Origin: Symsagittifera roscoffensis
Lineage: Eukaryota > Xenacoelomorpha > Acoela > Convolutidae
Assembly: GCF_963678635.1 (NCBI RefSeq)
Contig: NC_087065.1
Location: 61,158,754 to 61,222,753, forward strand
Direction of reading: 5' to 3'
DNA length: 64,000 nucleotides
The position numbers were made by a program, and so were the translations under genes. A model generated the notes under the pieces. That model made no database searches, was not told the DNA's origin, and was given only the letters and a program-made list of their open reading frames with translations. Of the stretch, positions 57,001 to 63,980 are shown piece by piece. The first letter of the stretch is position 1; each line of letters begins with the position of its first letter.

Positions 57001-59919
57001 ATCATGAGTCTAACTGGTCGAATGAGGGGTCAAGTAGGGTCGAACCGGTCAAAACATAGCCATTTTTAAACGAGCCGGTCGAAACATAGCCATTTTGCTC
57101 TGGTTGATTAAAACGTAAGTCCAACAACTCGGGCTATACGAATCTACGATGCCCAAGTTTGCGGCATTTTTTATGATTTTTTTGCGGTTGCCCAGGTTGA
57201 AGTTTTTGACACATGATTTGACAGAAACGGTCAAATGATGTCCGAGTTTCGTTGTAGTTCATGACGCTTCAGCTATTTCCCGGTAATAGCGAAAAATTTC
57301 CGATAAAGTCGAACAAAGTCGAACAATGTCAGGTATTGTCCAACAAAGTCGAACAAAGTCTGGTATAATCGAACAAAGTCGAACAAAGTCGAAAACGGAC
57401 ATTGTTCGACTCGAAAAGTCGAAATCAGACATCGTTCGACGGAAAAAGTCGAAAACGGACATAGTTCGACCGTTTCGGTCGAATCATGAGTCGCGCACCT
57501 CAGCGCGGGTATCATGAACAAGAAGTCAAAAACCCTTTTCAGGGAAGGGCGGCTCAATCGAAATTAGCTGTTATTCTTAATTATACAAGAAGAAAGTGAT
57601 TTTCACTTTTCACTTATTTAGGTTTTGATGATTTTTTTTTCGGTGAAAGGTTTTAATAATTGTTCAGGATCAAATTTAATTTTTCTGATTTCATGATTTT
57701 GTTTCGTTCATTTCCGTTTACTTCTTTTCTTGACTTCATTTCTTTTTTAACAACCGAAAAGAAAAAATGAAAAAGTCGCGAAAAATCTGAATGACTTCTA
57801 GTTTCAAAAATATAATTAATTTTTATGAACTCCCAGCGGAATAAAAAAACTACCTGAAGATCCAAAATTCTTTATATGGAATAACTTTGCAAACAATCAT
57901 AACACAGTTTGATATGCAAAACTATGAATTCAAAAAATTTCCGAAATCCGACTTGAGACTTTTTCTTCTTCAATCAACTTTTTTTTTCGGTTTCTTTGGT
58001 CTTTTACTTTTTTCTAACTGTTTGTTGGATGTATTTTGTTTTCTAAAACAACACTGAAATTCAATAGCCCTTCATCGATTAGCATAGTTTTCAAAAAAAT
58101 TATCCATTTATGCATTGTTGATCTGACTACAAAATAGGTAGTAAATTTGTATTTGAATCATAAACTCTATTCGAAGAAAAAAATTTTTGAAGAACATGCT
58201 GATTTGAAAAGATCCTGTTTGAAAACCATTCATTGTAAAAAGAATGCCAATTAGGTCATTTATTTTGTGTGAAACGCTTTAGTTTTTCCTTTTTGGCAAA
58301 ATTTTTTTTTTAACTTCTGTTCATTTTAAAGTTTCGAGTGGAAATGCCGCAATGTCCGCAGTATGATTCTTTGCTTGAACGCGCAAACACCTAACTATCT
58401 CTTGAAAACTATCTTCTTCAAAATTCAAAAAAATTATGTTGCACCAAATTTCTTTCAAACAGCTAGTTTATTTGGTAAAAGTACTGATTATAGCTCTAGG
58501 GCAAACAGTTTTATCAAATGATTTTGAAGGAAAATATATTTCTCAATGTCTTCAAAGATTTCCGCGTGTGACAATAAATAAAGTATTCATCCGGCTGTTT
58601 TTGCGTAATTTCTTTTGAATATTGTAAAAAACAAGTTGCTCAAAAATCCGATTATCTAAGTAATTGAGTTCACAAATTGCAAAATTAAATAAATCATTGG
58701 ATTCTTGGGAAAACTTCAAGACAATTTTCTATCCAACAATTTTTTCTTGCTAAAAAAATCAAATATTGATGCTCAAAAACTGCTGTTTGCTCATTAGCGT
58801 TGCAGTTTTTCAACTTGAAACCTTTTTTCCTCGCAAAATGAGTTTTTTCTCTCATAATGAATAATCAATTCTTAGCAGAGGCGGATTTAGGGGGGCGAGG
58901 GCGGACGCTCCCCCCCCCCTCAGGTATTCGACCTTCTGCCGACCCAAAGGTTCCCCCCTTTGGTACTTTTTAAGAAATCCATTTTTGGCCGACCGACCCT
59001 AAAATTTTTCTAAAGGCGCCTTTGGCGCCAATATATTCTAATTTTGAGGGGGAGCGCGCATCAAAAAAACGCGATTTTTTTGGTCAAAATTTTTGCGTAA
59101 GACGCCCTTGTATCCTGTTATTTTTTTTCAAAATTTGGGCTGCGCCGCAGAAAATTTGGCCAAAAAGGGGACTAAACAGTGCTTAGGGAGAGCTCAAAAA
59201 AAGGTCGACAAATTTTTTGAAAAATTTCGAACGTTTTTTGAAAATCCGCCCCCCTCGAGAAAATCCTAGATCCGCCCCTGATTCTTAAATGGGTTTTAAA
59301 ACATATCATATTAAAGCCTTTCAGTCTTAATTTGATTTTTTAAACAAGTCCTCAAAATGATTTCGGTATCAAGAAAAATCAACGCTAAATTTTTACTTTT
59401 TAGACAAATTCAGAATAAATTGTTATTGACGTTTTGAAAATTCTCAGGATTATTGATTACAAAAATAAAAATTTTCAATATATTTTCCAAATTAATTTCT
59501 AGTCCGACCCTCTTATGCGTGCAGAACATGTCAAAGAAGTTGAATAACAATAAAAAGTAAACAAAAAATACGGTTTCTTCTGCAAAAATAGTGACCGTGG
59601 GAGCCTTCTGTGCTACTCCTAACCAGCTAATAACTTTTGAAAATTGCATTTCTTTTTGAGTTTTGATATATTTTAATCGGACTGATGTTTTTCTTTTGCT
59701 ATAATCGGCTCTGACATCAGATACAAATTAAGCTACGCTGGTTTTCAGGTGGGCAAAAACTTCGTCGGTGAACAGAATGTGGCCCAGTTTGAGTACCGAA
59801 AACCAGATCCCTCCAGGCCGAATGAAGGGTTCGCAGCATCAAGAGCTCTGCTGGCAAAAGCCAAACATTATGCAGTGGGAGGAGGAAGGAAACATCGGGA
59901 ACTGGAGGAAGAACTAAGA
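32974..59919 (+). CDS. kinesin-1 heavy chain (KIF5-type motor), 5' part of gene, 13 exons seen
   Basis: The exons encode about 650 residues. The product binds microtubules and moves cargo toward plus ends by ATP hydrolysis. The motor includes P-loop GQTASGKT (87-94), switch I NEHSSRSH (199-206) and switch II DLAGSE (230-235), with the kinesin-1-typical [13 protein letters not shown] and MVICCSP. A neck-like segment follows, then a Lys-rich linker and a Gly/Asp/Glu-rich tract (about 455-507) in place of the usual hinge and first coil. The stalk resumes with a segment that aligns to KIF5 without gaps. The start ATG has context ACAATGG and is the first in frame. The C-terminal stalk and tail are not in the window. 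Several donors are weak, the exon 12 acceptor is not AG, and exon 12-13 phase is unresolved, with an assembly gap between them. Confidence 0.88.
33385..33516 (+). CDS. kinesin exon 2
   Basis: Acceptor TTTTGTACAG, donor GTCAAA (weak), phases 1/1. Encodes [20 protein letters not shown] and ends PIVEHVLKG, the motor 'F.FD.VF.P...Q..V+' region. Confidence 0.88.
33711..34140. mobile_element. composite MITE of the GGCTCTTTTTCC family, nested
   Basis: The outer ends GGCTCTTTTTCCTTTTCCCC and its near reverse complement (34120-34140) pair for about 35 bp, through CACCTGCAAA. Inside, 33874-33909 and 33943-33974 form a second inverted pair (GCTCGTGTGAGGTGGGGG and its complement). It lies in kinesin intron 2. 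A further related left end is at 33531. Confidence 0.7.
34252..34458. repeat. hairpin MITE
   Basis: Arms of about 75 bp pair, for example TCAGTATTTAGACAAATACT and AACCAATCAGA.TCGAGA with their complements at 34383-34457. An AT-rich loop of about 50 bp separates them. Confidence 0.85.
35930..37640. repeat. minisatellite-like array in kinesin intron 2, ~110-145 bp period
   Basis: The motif AACACTCCGTCAAAACTG recurs in diverged form about 14 times (near 35968, 36103, 36265, 36356, 36434, 36568, 36704, 36851, 36960, 37087, 37198, 37317, 37448, 37585). Each copy is followed by TTTTTGTTCACCTAGGTTTT-like text. One inverted copy occurs near 37535. The array ends about 150 bp before exon 3. Confidence 0.8.
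37789..37878 (+). CDS. kinesin exon 3 (P-loop)
   Basis: Acceptor TTTTGCTTCAG, donor GTAAGC, phases 1/1. Encodes [20 protein letters not shown], the ATP-binding P-loop. Confidence 0.92.
39297..39802 (-). mobile_element. HINE-like repeat, diverged full-length copy
   Basis: Left end ACAAAACTGCTCGAATTAGG with AATATTCCGGCTG; the body contains CACGCGTTAATTTTC and AAAATGGCTAGTTAAAAG; right end CACTATATTCGAAAGTCGG. Confidence 0.75.
40175..40594. mobile_element. repeat of the AGAGTAATGAAC family
   Basis: Begins AGAGTAATAAACGTAGTGA and shares GAAAGGCAAA, AAGATCACGAAAAACTTGAT and TTGATCCAGTTTTCTC with copies at 41774, 47895 and 57645. The right end (TTGCGTCCAATTCTCTTTTT) is a diverged inverted terminus. 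Confidence 0.65.
41109..41287 (+). CDS. kinesin exon 4
   Basis: Acceptor TTTGTATTAAG (poor pyrimidine tract), donor GTGGTC. Encodes [10 protein letters not shown], then [16 protein letters not shown] and [11 protein letters not shown], the motor 'SY.EIY.E...DLL' region. Confidence 0.88.
41774..42172. mobile_element. repeat of the AGAGTAATGAAC family
   Basis: Shares AAAGCAAACTCCACTATCGA, CACAAAAAGGTGAT and TTGATCCAGTTTTTTC with the family. It ends TTACTTGCGTTCATTACT about 60 bp before exon 5. Confidence 0.6.
42235..42378 (+). CDS. kinesin exon 5 (switch I)
   Basis: Acceptor CTGTATAG, donor GTACAA, phase 0/0, 48 codons including [18 protein letters not shown], the nucleotide-sensing switch I. 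Confidence 0.9.
42635..42726 (+). CDS. kinesin exon 6 (switch II)
   Basis: Acceptor GTTTCTGTTTCAG, donor GTTATA (weak), leaving two bases. Encodes [20 protein letters not shown]. Confidence 0.9.
42988..43216. mobile_element. MITE of the GGCTCTTTTTCC family
   Basis: Starts GGCTCTTTTCTAAAA and ends GACTGGAAATGAGCC. The internal ATTGAGAATATATTTGTTC/TTCATACCTTG text matches the other copies. It lies 48 bp upstream of exon 7. Confidence 0.65.
43265..43388 (+). CDS. kinesin exon 7
   Basis: Acceptor TTTTTGTAG completes the Arg codon. Encodes [20 protein letters not shown] and ends [13 protein letters not shown]. Donor GTGGGT, phase 0. Confidence 0.92.
43741..43990 (+). CDS. kinesin exon 8 (end of motor, neck)
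   Basis: Acceptor AATGTGTTCAG, donor GTAAGT, phase 1. Encodes [32 protein letters not shown] and a charged neck segment (YWMKMYNNE...EAKEHRK) aligned to the KIF5 neck coil. The frame stays open into the preceding intron by chance. Confidence 0.9.
43991..47645. other. kinesin intron 8
   Basis: No exon recognised. 45590-45830 is strongly C-rich on the plus strand (repeated ACC/CCACC). 46500-47016 is a diverged forward HINE-like copy and 47090-47252 a reverse HINE-like 5' fragment. Confidence 0.55.
46500..47016 (+). mobile_element. HINE-like repeat, diverged
   Basis: Contains ACAATTTCGAACTTTTAAAT, TTACGCGCGATATATTTC and TCGGAACGTTCAAAG, ending TTGATACGAGCAACTTGGT. Confidence 0.65.
47646..47762 (+). 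CDS. kinesin exon 9
   Basis: Acceptor TCTATTCAG, donor GTAAGA, phases 1/1. Encodes [20 protein letters not shown] then an acidic DGDDDG end. It corresponds in position to the end of the neck and start of the hinge. Confidence 0.82.
47895..48323. mobile_element. repeat of the AGAGTAATGAAC family, best copy
   Basis: 429 bp with inverted ends AGGAGTGATGAACGTAGTG and CTTGTGTTCATTACTCT. No coding capacity. Confidence 0.7.
48640..49640. repeat. tandem array in kinesin intron 9, ~155-175 bp period
   Basis: The motif CAAAAAGTTATGACCCTC followed by GAAAAGTCAAATTTTTGA recurs near 48650, 48800, 48975, 49145, 49320 and 49605. Each copy is followed by TTTTCTCAAAAACTA and GAGATTTCGGTTTTAAT-like text. An inverted segment lies near 49440-49550. 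Confidence 0.8.
50058..50155 (+). CDS. kinesin exon 10 (Lys/Ser-rich linker)
   Basis: Acceptor TTACAATTTTAG, donor GTTTGA (weak). Phase agrees with exons 9 and 11. Encodes a low-complexity basic stretch ([17 protein letters not shown]). Confidence 0.72.
50156..54380. other. kinesin intron 10
   Basis: Contains diverged HINE-like material (50455-50680, 50690-51330, 52653-53110), a C-rich stretch (51560-51740) and a hairpin (52061-52425). No exon was identified with confidence. Confidence 0.5.
52061..52425. repeat. hairpin element with ~90 bp arms
   Basis: The left arm (52061-52153) and right arm (52331-52425) pair, for example TTGACTTTCGGCTAATTTTG and TTTTTTCGCGCATTCGGTCC with their complements. 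The loop contains TTTTAGGCAAAAGAATGG, also found as reverse copies at 52441-52480 and 52507-52547. Confidence 0.85.
54381..54644 (+). CDS. kinesin exon 11 (Gly/Asp/Glu-rich hinge)
   Basis: Acceptor CTTAAATTTTAG, donor GTTGGA, phase 0/0, 88 codons. It starts basic ([13 protein letters not shown]), then about 50 residues of only Gly, Asp, Glu and a few Ala/Lys/Ser, then [20 protein letters not shown], which aligns to the KIF5 stalk 'EEVKEVLQALEELAVNY'. The coding strand is nearly all purine. Confidence 0.85.
54961..55154 (+). CDS. kinesin exon 12 (stalk coiled coil)
   Basis: The frame GTG GAT GAA... encodes [20 protein letters not shown] and a heptad-rich coil ending EQVTELN. Its length from the VKAVL of exon 11 to ELKTLK matches the KIF5 stalk exactly (56 residues), so homology starts at 54961. 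The preceding bases are GCGG, not an AG. An AG at 54986-54987 (CTTTGACCTTCAG... ) would give an in-frame start 27 nt later. The end is either 55154 (donor GTGGGC, phase 2) or 55137 (donor GTCACC, phase 0). Confidence 0.78.
55588..56092 (-). mobile_element. HINE-like repeat, best-preserved copy
   Basis: About 505 bp. The left (3') end has ACAAGACTGCTCGTAT, the perfect hairpin CAGGGC-AAA-GCCCTG (55606-55620) and GTTCCGACT (55624-55632). The right (5') end has the perfect hairpin ACTTTCG-TTG-CGAAAGT (56069-56085) overlapping AGTCGGAAC (56083-56091). The two 9 bp motifs are inverted complements. No open frame. Confidence 0.85.
56585..56784. other. assembly gap (200 N)
   Basis: Exactly 200 unknown bases; the round number suggests a placeholder, so the true length is unknown. 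Confidence 0.98.
56800..57490. repeat. GTCGAA-based short repeat field
   Basis: Many copies of GTCGAACAGGGTCGAATCAT and AGTCGAACAAAGTCGAAC-like units (56800-57070 and 57300-57490), separated by ~230 bp of other sequence. They begin directly at the assembly gap. Confidence 0.8.
57645..58018. mobile_element. diverged repeat of the AGAGTAATGAAC family
   Basis: Shares TTGTTCAGGATCAAATTTAA, AAAGTCGCGAAAAATCTGAA and CCCAGCGGAATAAAAA with the other copies. Termini are eroded. Confidence 0.5.
58876..59280 (-). mobile_element. hAT-type MITE, second intact copy
   Basis: 405 bp, from CAGAGGCGGATTTAGG to CTAGATCCGCCCCTG, inverted relative to 13373-13791. The flanks ATTCTTAG (58868-58875) and ATTCTTAA (59281-59288) match in seven of eight bases, fitting an aged target duplication. 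Confidence 0.88.
59749..59919 (+). CDS. kinesin exon 13 (stalk), last exon visible
   Basis: Acceptor CTGGTTTTCAG, donor GTACGT, 57 codons if read in phase 0. It encodes a segment with [20 protein letters not shown] and [11 protein letters not shown], weakly like the KIF5 'DEEFTVARLYISKMKSEV' region. The phase-2 reading demanded by the 55154 donor reaches a TAA near the end, so it is rejected. Confidence 0.65.
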
Positions 59920-60050
59920 GTACGTTCAAAATGTTCTCTTATTTGAGTCTTTTTTGTGTTGAAAAAGTGTAATACGATTTTTAACGTGCTTTAATCAACT
60001 CTCATGGGTCTCAGCTACGCTCCCCGCCCGTTTTTATCCTGTGTTAAAAT

Positions 60051-60273
60051 CAGGGGCGGATCTAGGGTTTTCTCGAAGGGGCGGGTTTTCAAAAAACCCT
60101 TTCTTTAGGAGACCAAATTGGTTTTTTGAGCGCTCTCAGGACAGTATAAAAACGGTATTTTGACAGAAAATATTGCGCCGCAGGCAAATTTTTGAAAAAA
60201 AAATCAAAAATGATGTTTTTGGGCCTTTTTTGGAAAATGTCGATGTTTTTTTGGCGCGCTCTACCCCTCAAAG
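60051..60273 (+). mobile_element. hAT-type MITE, truncated on the right
   Basis: Starts CAGGGGCGGATCTAGGGTTT and follows the 13373 copy to CTACCCCTCAAAGT, then stops. 29 unrelated bases separate it from the LTR of the retroelement. Confidence 0.8.
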
Positions 60274-60302
60274 TGGCGAAGTATAAAAAAACTCATTAGT
60301 CG

Positions 60303-60476
60303 TGTAACGACGGACGTAAGTAACATAAGTAAAACAACTTGAGTTCTTTACGGCCACCAGCGCCAATGGTTGAACGCACAGTTCACGACCTCTACCTTGT
60401 TGACCTTGGTATCATGAGATAAAAGTATAATTCATATTACGTAAGAAACATATATTACTTAACAATCTCTACTGCA
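60303..60476 (-). repeat. LTR (3' LTR) of a Ty3/gypsy-type element, 174 bp
   Basis: On the plus strand it runs from TGTAACGACGGACG to CTCTACTGCA, so it has TG...CA ends. It is followed directly by a polypyrimidine stretch, the complement of the polypurine tract, as expected for the 3' LTR of a minus-strand element. The other LTR is outside the window. Confidence 0.75.
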
Positions 60477-60486
60477 CTCCCCCTTC
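60477..60486 (-). other. polypurine tract of the gypsy-type element
   Basis: The element strand reads GAAGGGGGAG immediately before the LTR, the primer for plus-strand synthesis. Confidence 0.75.
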
Positions 60487-60626
60487 ATTAAATCGAAATG
60501 TTTGGTAATCAACTGACTGCCTCAAAAACATATGGGTACGTTTATTCATTTGTCTAGAGTTTCTATTGGAAGTAAACTATATCTTTTCCCCCATTTTAGG
60601 GCGAGTCTTCAGCCAAAAATTTTTAG

Positions 60627-61028
60627 TTAAAGTTTTAGTTCCTGAGCTCTCCAAATCTTCCAAAATAAGACGATGGTCTTCTTCTGTCTATCCAAATTGT
60701 CCGTCACCATCGGTCCGCCAGAATCCCCACTCACTTTAGCTATATTCGCTACTCCTTGGATGATCGCTGTCTGTCCCTGTTGGCCGTAATTCATTCGCTC
60801 TTTAATCGGCGAATTGCTATCTGAAACCACCGTGGGGTCCCTTTTCTTCGGCATCTGCTCGCAGAAAAGTGCTGGCAATGGTGGCATTACCGTAGGTTGA
60901 TCGGTCAACGGCGTAGTTGGCAAAGTTACCACTGGTGTCTCTCCGGCAACAGTGTCAGCCTTTTCTGACGGGATTTCAAATTTGACCCGCCTGGCACTTT
61001 GTGTTGAGCTACTGTCACTTTCAGTCAT
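60627..61028 (-). pseudogene. 3'-most frame of the gypsy-type element, unknown function
   Basis: An open frame of 133 codons on the element strand, Ser/Thr/Pro-rich in the first half (ETPVVTLPTTPLTDQPTV). It has no membrane segment, so an envelope is not supported. It lies between integrase and the polypurine tract together with the frames at 61025-61270 and 61429-61761. Confidence 0.45.
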
Positions 61029-61270
61029 AACTCTGTTGAATAATTCCTGTCCCGCCTCGTCGATGAATTCACGGGTTTGTGAATTTCGGCCTGAGCCGCG
61101 CCCACCATCTTCGGACGGCTGCGAATACGTGCCTTTAGTCCCTGAAACAGTGATTGCAGGATGTATCCATCAATCACACTCCCCTGCGAATCTGTTACTA
61201 GTACGATTCCCTTAGAATGTTTGTCGATTTTCCGTAACTTGTCTAATACATCGACAAAAATTCTTTCCAA
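61025..61270 (-). pseudogene. element frame with IVLVTDSQGSVIDGY, unknown function
   Basis: 81 codons. The segment GIVLVTDSQGSVIDGYILQS recalls the first block of SGNH/GDSL hydrolases, which some retroelements carry, but the evidence is only this short block. It overlaps the next frame by four bases. Confidence 0.35.
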
Positions 61271-61428
61271 GAAATTTTCCCATTTAATTGGCTCTGGTTA
61301 ACTCCTCCAATTCCTCAAGGGGAGCAGTACCCCATCCTGCACCTCTATTCCAGCGGACTCTCTAAATGTCGGGCAGTTTTTTCTACATCCTTGGCAGACG
61401 AGATGGTAATTGGGCTGTTTTTGCTCCT

Positions 61429-61761
61429 TTATTTCGTTCCCGTGTCCATCTTCAATACGTTTTTTTCTTCGGAGCTAGAACAAGGTACTAGTCCTCCGGT
61501 CTTAGGGTTAACTACGCTTTGGCTGACCGATGGTTTGGGCTCTGTAGTAGTTGGCCTCGTCTGATTTACTATTGGGTTCTCAATCGACATTAACCCGTCC
61601 GAAGAGCTATCAAAATTAATCGGGTTATCGACTGATCCCGCTTTTTCGGGTGTCTTTTCCGCGTTCGCTGCCCTATTTTTGTCGAGACACTTGGAAAATG
61701 TTTTGATTCGCTTGTAGCGACAGCCTCCCTCGGGTGATTGGGTTCTTCCAACTAACGCCAA
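61429..61761 (-). pseudogene. element frame, Ser/Pro/Asn-rich, unknown function
   Basis: 110 codons with low-complexity polar sequence (DNPINFDSSSDGLMS) and no recognised domain. It follows the integrase core on the element strand. Confidence 0.4.
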
Positions 61762-61947
61762 TTCAGAGTATTCGGCACGCTAACCTTGTAAAGTCGCGGC
61801 GACTGGAGCTTCCCCTGGTCCGGACTTCTTTGACTTTAACTTACTGAAAGATCGGAGCTTTGAATCGTCTTTGCAGAATCCATTGTAACCGTATGATCTG
61901 TCTCCCGCACAAGTTTTTTTCCATAATTTTACAATAGAGTTCCGATT

Positions 61948-62434
61948 TCATTCGATCCTGATTTTTCCGAAATATTTTATAACCTTTTTCTGAGCGCTCA
62001 AAATCGCCGCTTTGTTCGGCGTGACTTTACTAGGTCCAGAACTGTCCTCTCCATGGGCCACCAAAGCATGATCTATCCAGTCGAATGTGCCCATTGTTTT
62101 CTCATCGACTGGTATTGAGTAGTGCTGCAGTTCTTGAATCGGAAACATCTTCTTGTTCTTATCTATTAAATATAACACGTTTTTCCAAGACAGGTTTTGG
62201 TTTTTGGGAAGAACATGCCATGAGGCAATCCCGTAACGTTCAAAAACACCGCGTGACAAGACCTGTTGCCCGATGGCTCCCCACCAGTGGAAATATCAAC
62301 CGATAAAGGTTTTTTGCGCAGAATTCACCGATGGATTTCGAGTTGAATCCCGACGCCTGGCCTGTTCTGATTGCCCTCGGTTTTGCGTGTAAAGCATTAT
62401 AGGTCTCCATAAATTCCCCAATTACCTCAGCCAT
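61948..62434 (-). pseudogene. integrase core, inactive
   Basis: Two overlapping frames on the minus strand (62434-62240 and 62259-61948) encode the rve-type core: AIRTGQASGFNSKSIGEFCA, then HRATGLVTRCFERYG. In active Ty3/gypsy integrases these blocks read 'RTD.G..F.S..+..FC' and 'H...GLVER'. Here the second catalytic Asp is Gly (codon near 62361) and the catalytic Glu position is Thr. A frame change separates the two blocks. Confidence 0.75.
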
Positions 62435-62589
62435 TTTTTTTGGTAGTATTTTGACTTGATTTTGGAAAAACTATCTACGCAAATAAATACATACCTATTT
62501 TACCCCAACCTGACCGCAACAGCCACAGGAAATCTAATTGGACTTTTTGATTTGAGTTTTACTTACAAATCAAGTTTCGTAATGCCCCC

Positions 62590-62765
62590 CGAGAAACACC
62601 CAATTCAAATTCTTTCCAGATTTGTTAGAATCCAGGCAATTTGTTGCCGTCAATTGAATTTGCCGATTGATATGAGGTCACGAAAAGTAACTGTTTGCCA
62701 CTTCCTTCATTTTCCAGGTTCCAGAGTGACCCTTATGGAACCTCAACATGATCGGTGCCCCTAAT
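62590..62765 (-). pseudogene. integrase HHCC zinc-binding region, broken
   Basis: The minus strand reads FHKGHSGTWKMKEVANSYF, a stop, then PHINRQIQ...NCLDSNKSGKN. The two His are spaced as in the HHCC finger. Of the Cys pair, the second is Ser. Confidence 0.65.
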
Positions 62766-62937
62766 TGAGACAACATTGCCATTCTATTGTCCAGCAATAA
62801 AATTTCGATGGATGTGTGTAGCTTGTCGAGATAATTTGCAAAGAAATCGTCTGAGTCTCGAATCTGATTTAATTTGTCTGATTGTTTTGCCTGAATGATT
62901 CAAACAAATATTTCGTATGCTTTAGTGAGAATCGCAA

Positions 62938-63480
62938 TTAATTCAGCAATGAAAAACTATGGTCAATCAAACAATGTAAACCGAAAAAGTTCCACTTGAT
63001 TAGCGTTGCTTCAGCCGACGGCGGTCGCAAGAAATCGATCCCATGGACAATTATGGTAGGTAACTCGTGGTTCTCCTGCCCGTTTTCAGTATCTTGATTG
63101 CTGGGATTTATCTTCAATGGGTTATGTAATTTACAATTTCTGCAGTTTTCTGTACGTACGTGTCCAGCAGAACAAACTTTGATCGAATTAAAACTTCGAA
63201 ATGCGTCAATGAATTTCTTAACTGCACATTCTTTCCCATGACGTAATTCTCTTTCCATTTTGTTCCACAAATTATTTCATTTTTGCGATCTTCCTCAGCG
63301 CTGTTAGTTTTAGCCACTGGTTTAAGAATCCTACTAAGTCCAATAATTTGCACTACTATCAATGTGTTGTCAAGCTCGGAGCTATTCCCATCCGGATGCC
63401 TAGATAAACAGTCTACCATCCCCATAATCTTTCCTGGAATATGCTCAACTTCAAAGTCAAACAGTAAAAAGCTGGTGTAG
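62938..63480 (-). pseudogene. linker between RNase H and integrase
   Basis: Contains GMVDCLSRHPDGNSSE (63425 downward), the 'AD.LSR.P' mark that follows RNase H in Ty3/gypsy pol, and a second Cys-x2-Cys segment (CRNCKL). Frames at 63425-63114 and 63270-62938 overlap, showing a shift. Confidence 0.65.
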
Positions 63481-63980
63481 TCAGCGTTTTAAACAAGTTT
63501 GGGTTGATTTAGTGTATTTCTCTTCTGATAAGCAAGACAATAATGCTTTATTGTCTGTTAATATCTTAAAATGAGCCCCAAGCCAATAATTTTTAAAATG
63601 TTTCAACGCCCAAACGACTGCTAATTGTTCCAGCTCGTTCATACTAATTTTTAATTCAGCCTCGTTCAAAATTGGAGCCAATCCATCTGTGTGTAACTGC
63701 TACAGTGCCGTCCCCAGGCCCTGTTTCGAAGCGTCATATTCCACTCTAAATACTTTTTGAACGTCAAAAACATTATTTTAGACAAAATCACTGAAAATTT
63801 CTTTCATCTGTAGAAGTGCTTTTTCATGTATTGATTCCCATTCGAACGAGAAAGTTTTTTCATCAACTTCTGAATGGTTCAGTTGTAGCGGCATGATCCG
63901 TCTCGCTTGGTGATTACAACCTTCGGTAAGACAATACAATATTCCGTATAATTTCCCATTTTTTACCCTCTTTTAACAAA
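63481..63980 (-). pseudogene. reverse transcriptase end and RNase H, broken
   Basis: The last frame (63681-63481) encodes NELEQLAVVWALKHFKNYWL and KILTDNKALLSCL, the RNase H blocks with catalytic Glu and Asp. Upstream (to ~63980) the strand encodes VEYDASKQGLG, the first RNase H Asp block, interrupted by stops. Confidence 0.8.

Larger units (their letters stand above)
55155..59748. other. kinesin intron 12, with assembly gap
   Basis: Holds an intact HINE-like copy (55588-56092), a 200-base N run, a GTCGAA repeat field (56800-57490), an AGAGTAATGAAC-family copy (57645-58018) and a hAT-type MITE (58876-59280). A missing exon could lie in the gap. Confidence 0.6.

Noticed and set aside
61025-61215. 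plus-strand frame 60952-61215 as a gene
   Set aside because: It is the antisense of the retroelement frames, which agree in order and strand with integrase and RNase H.
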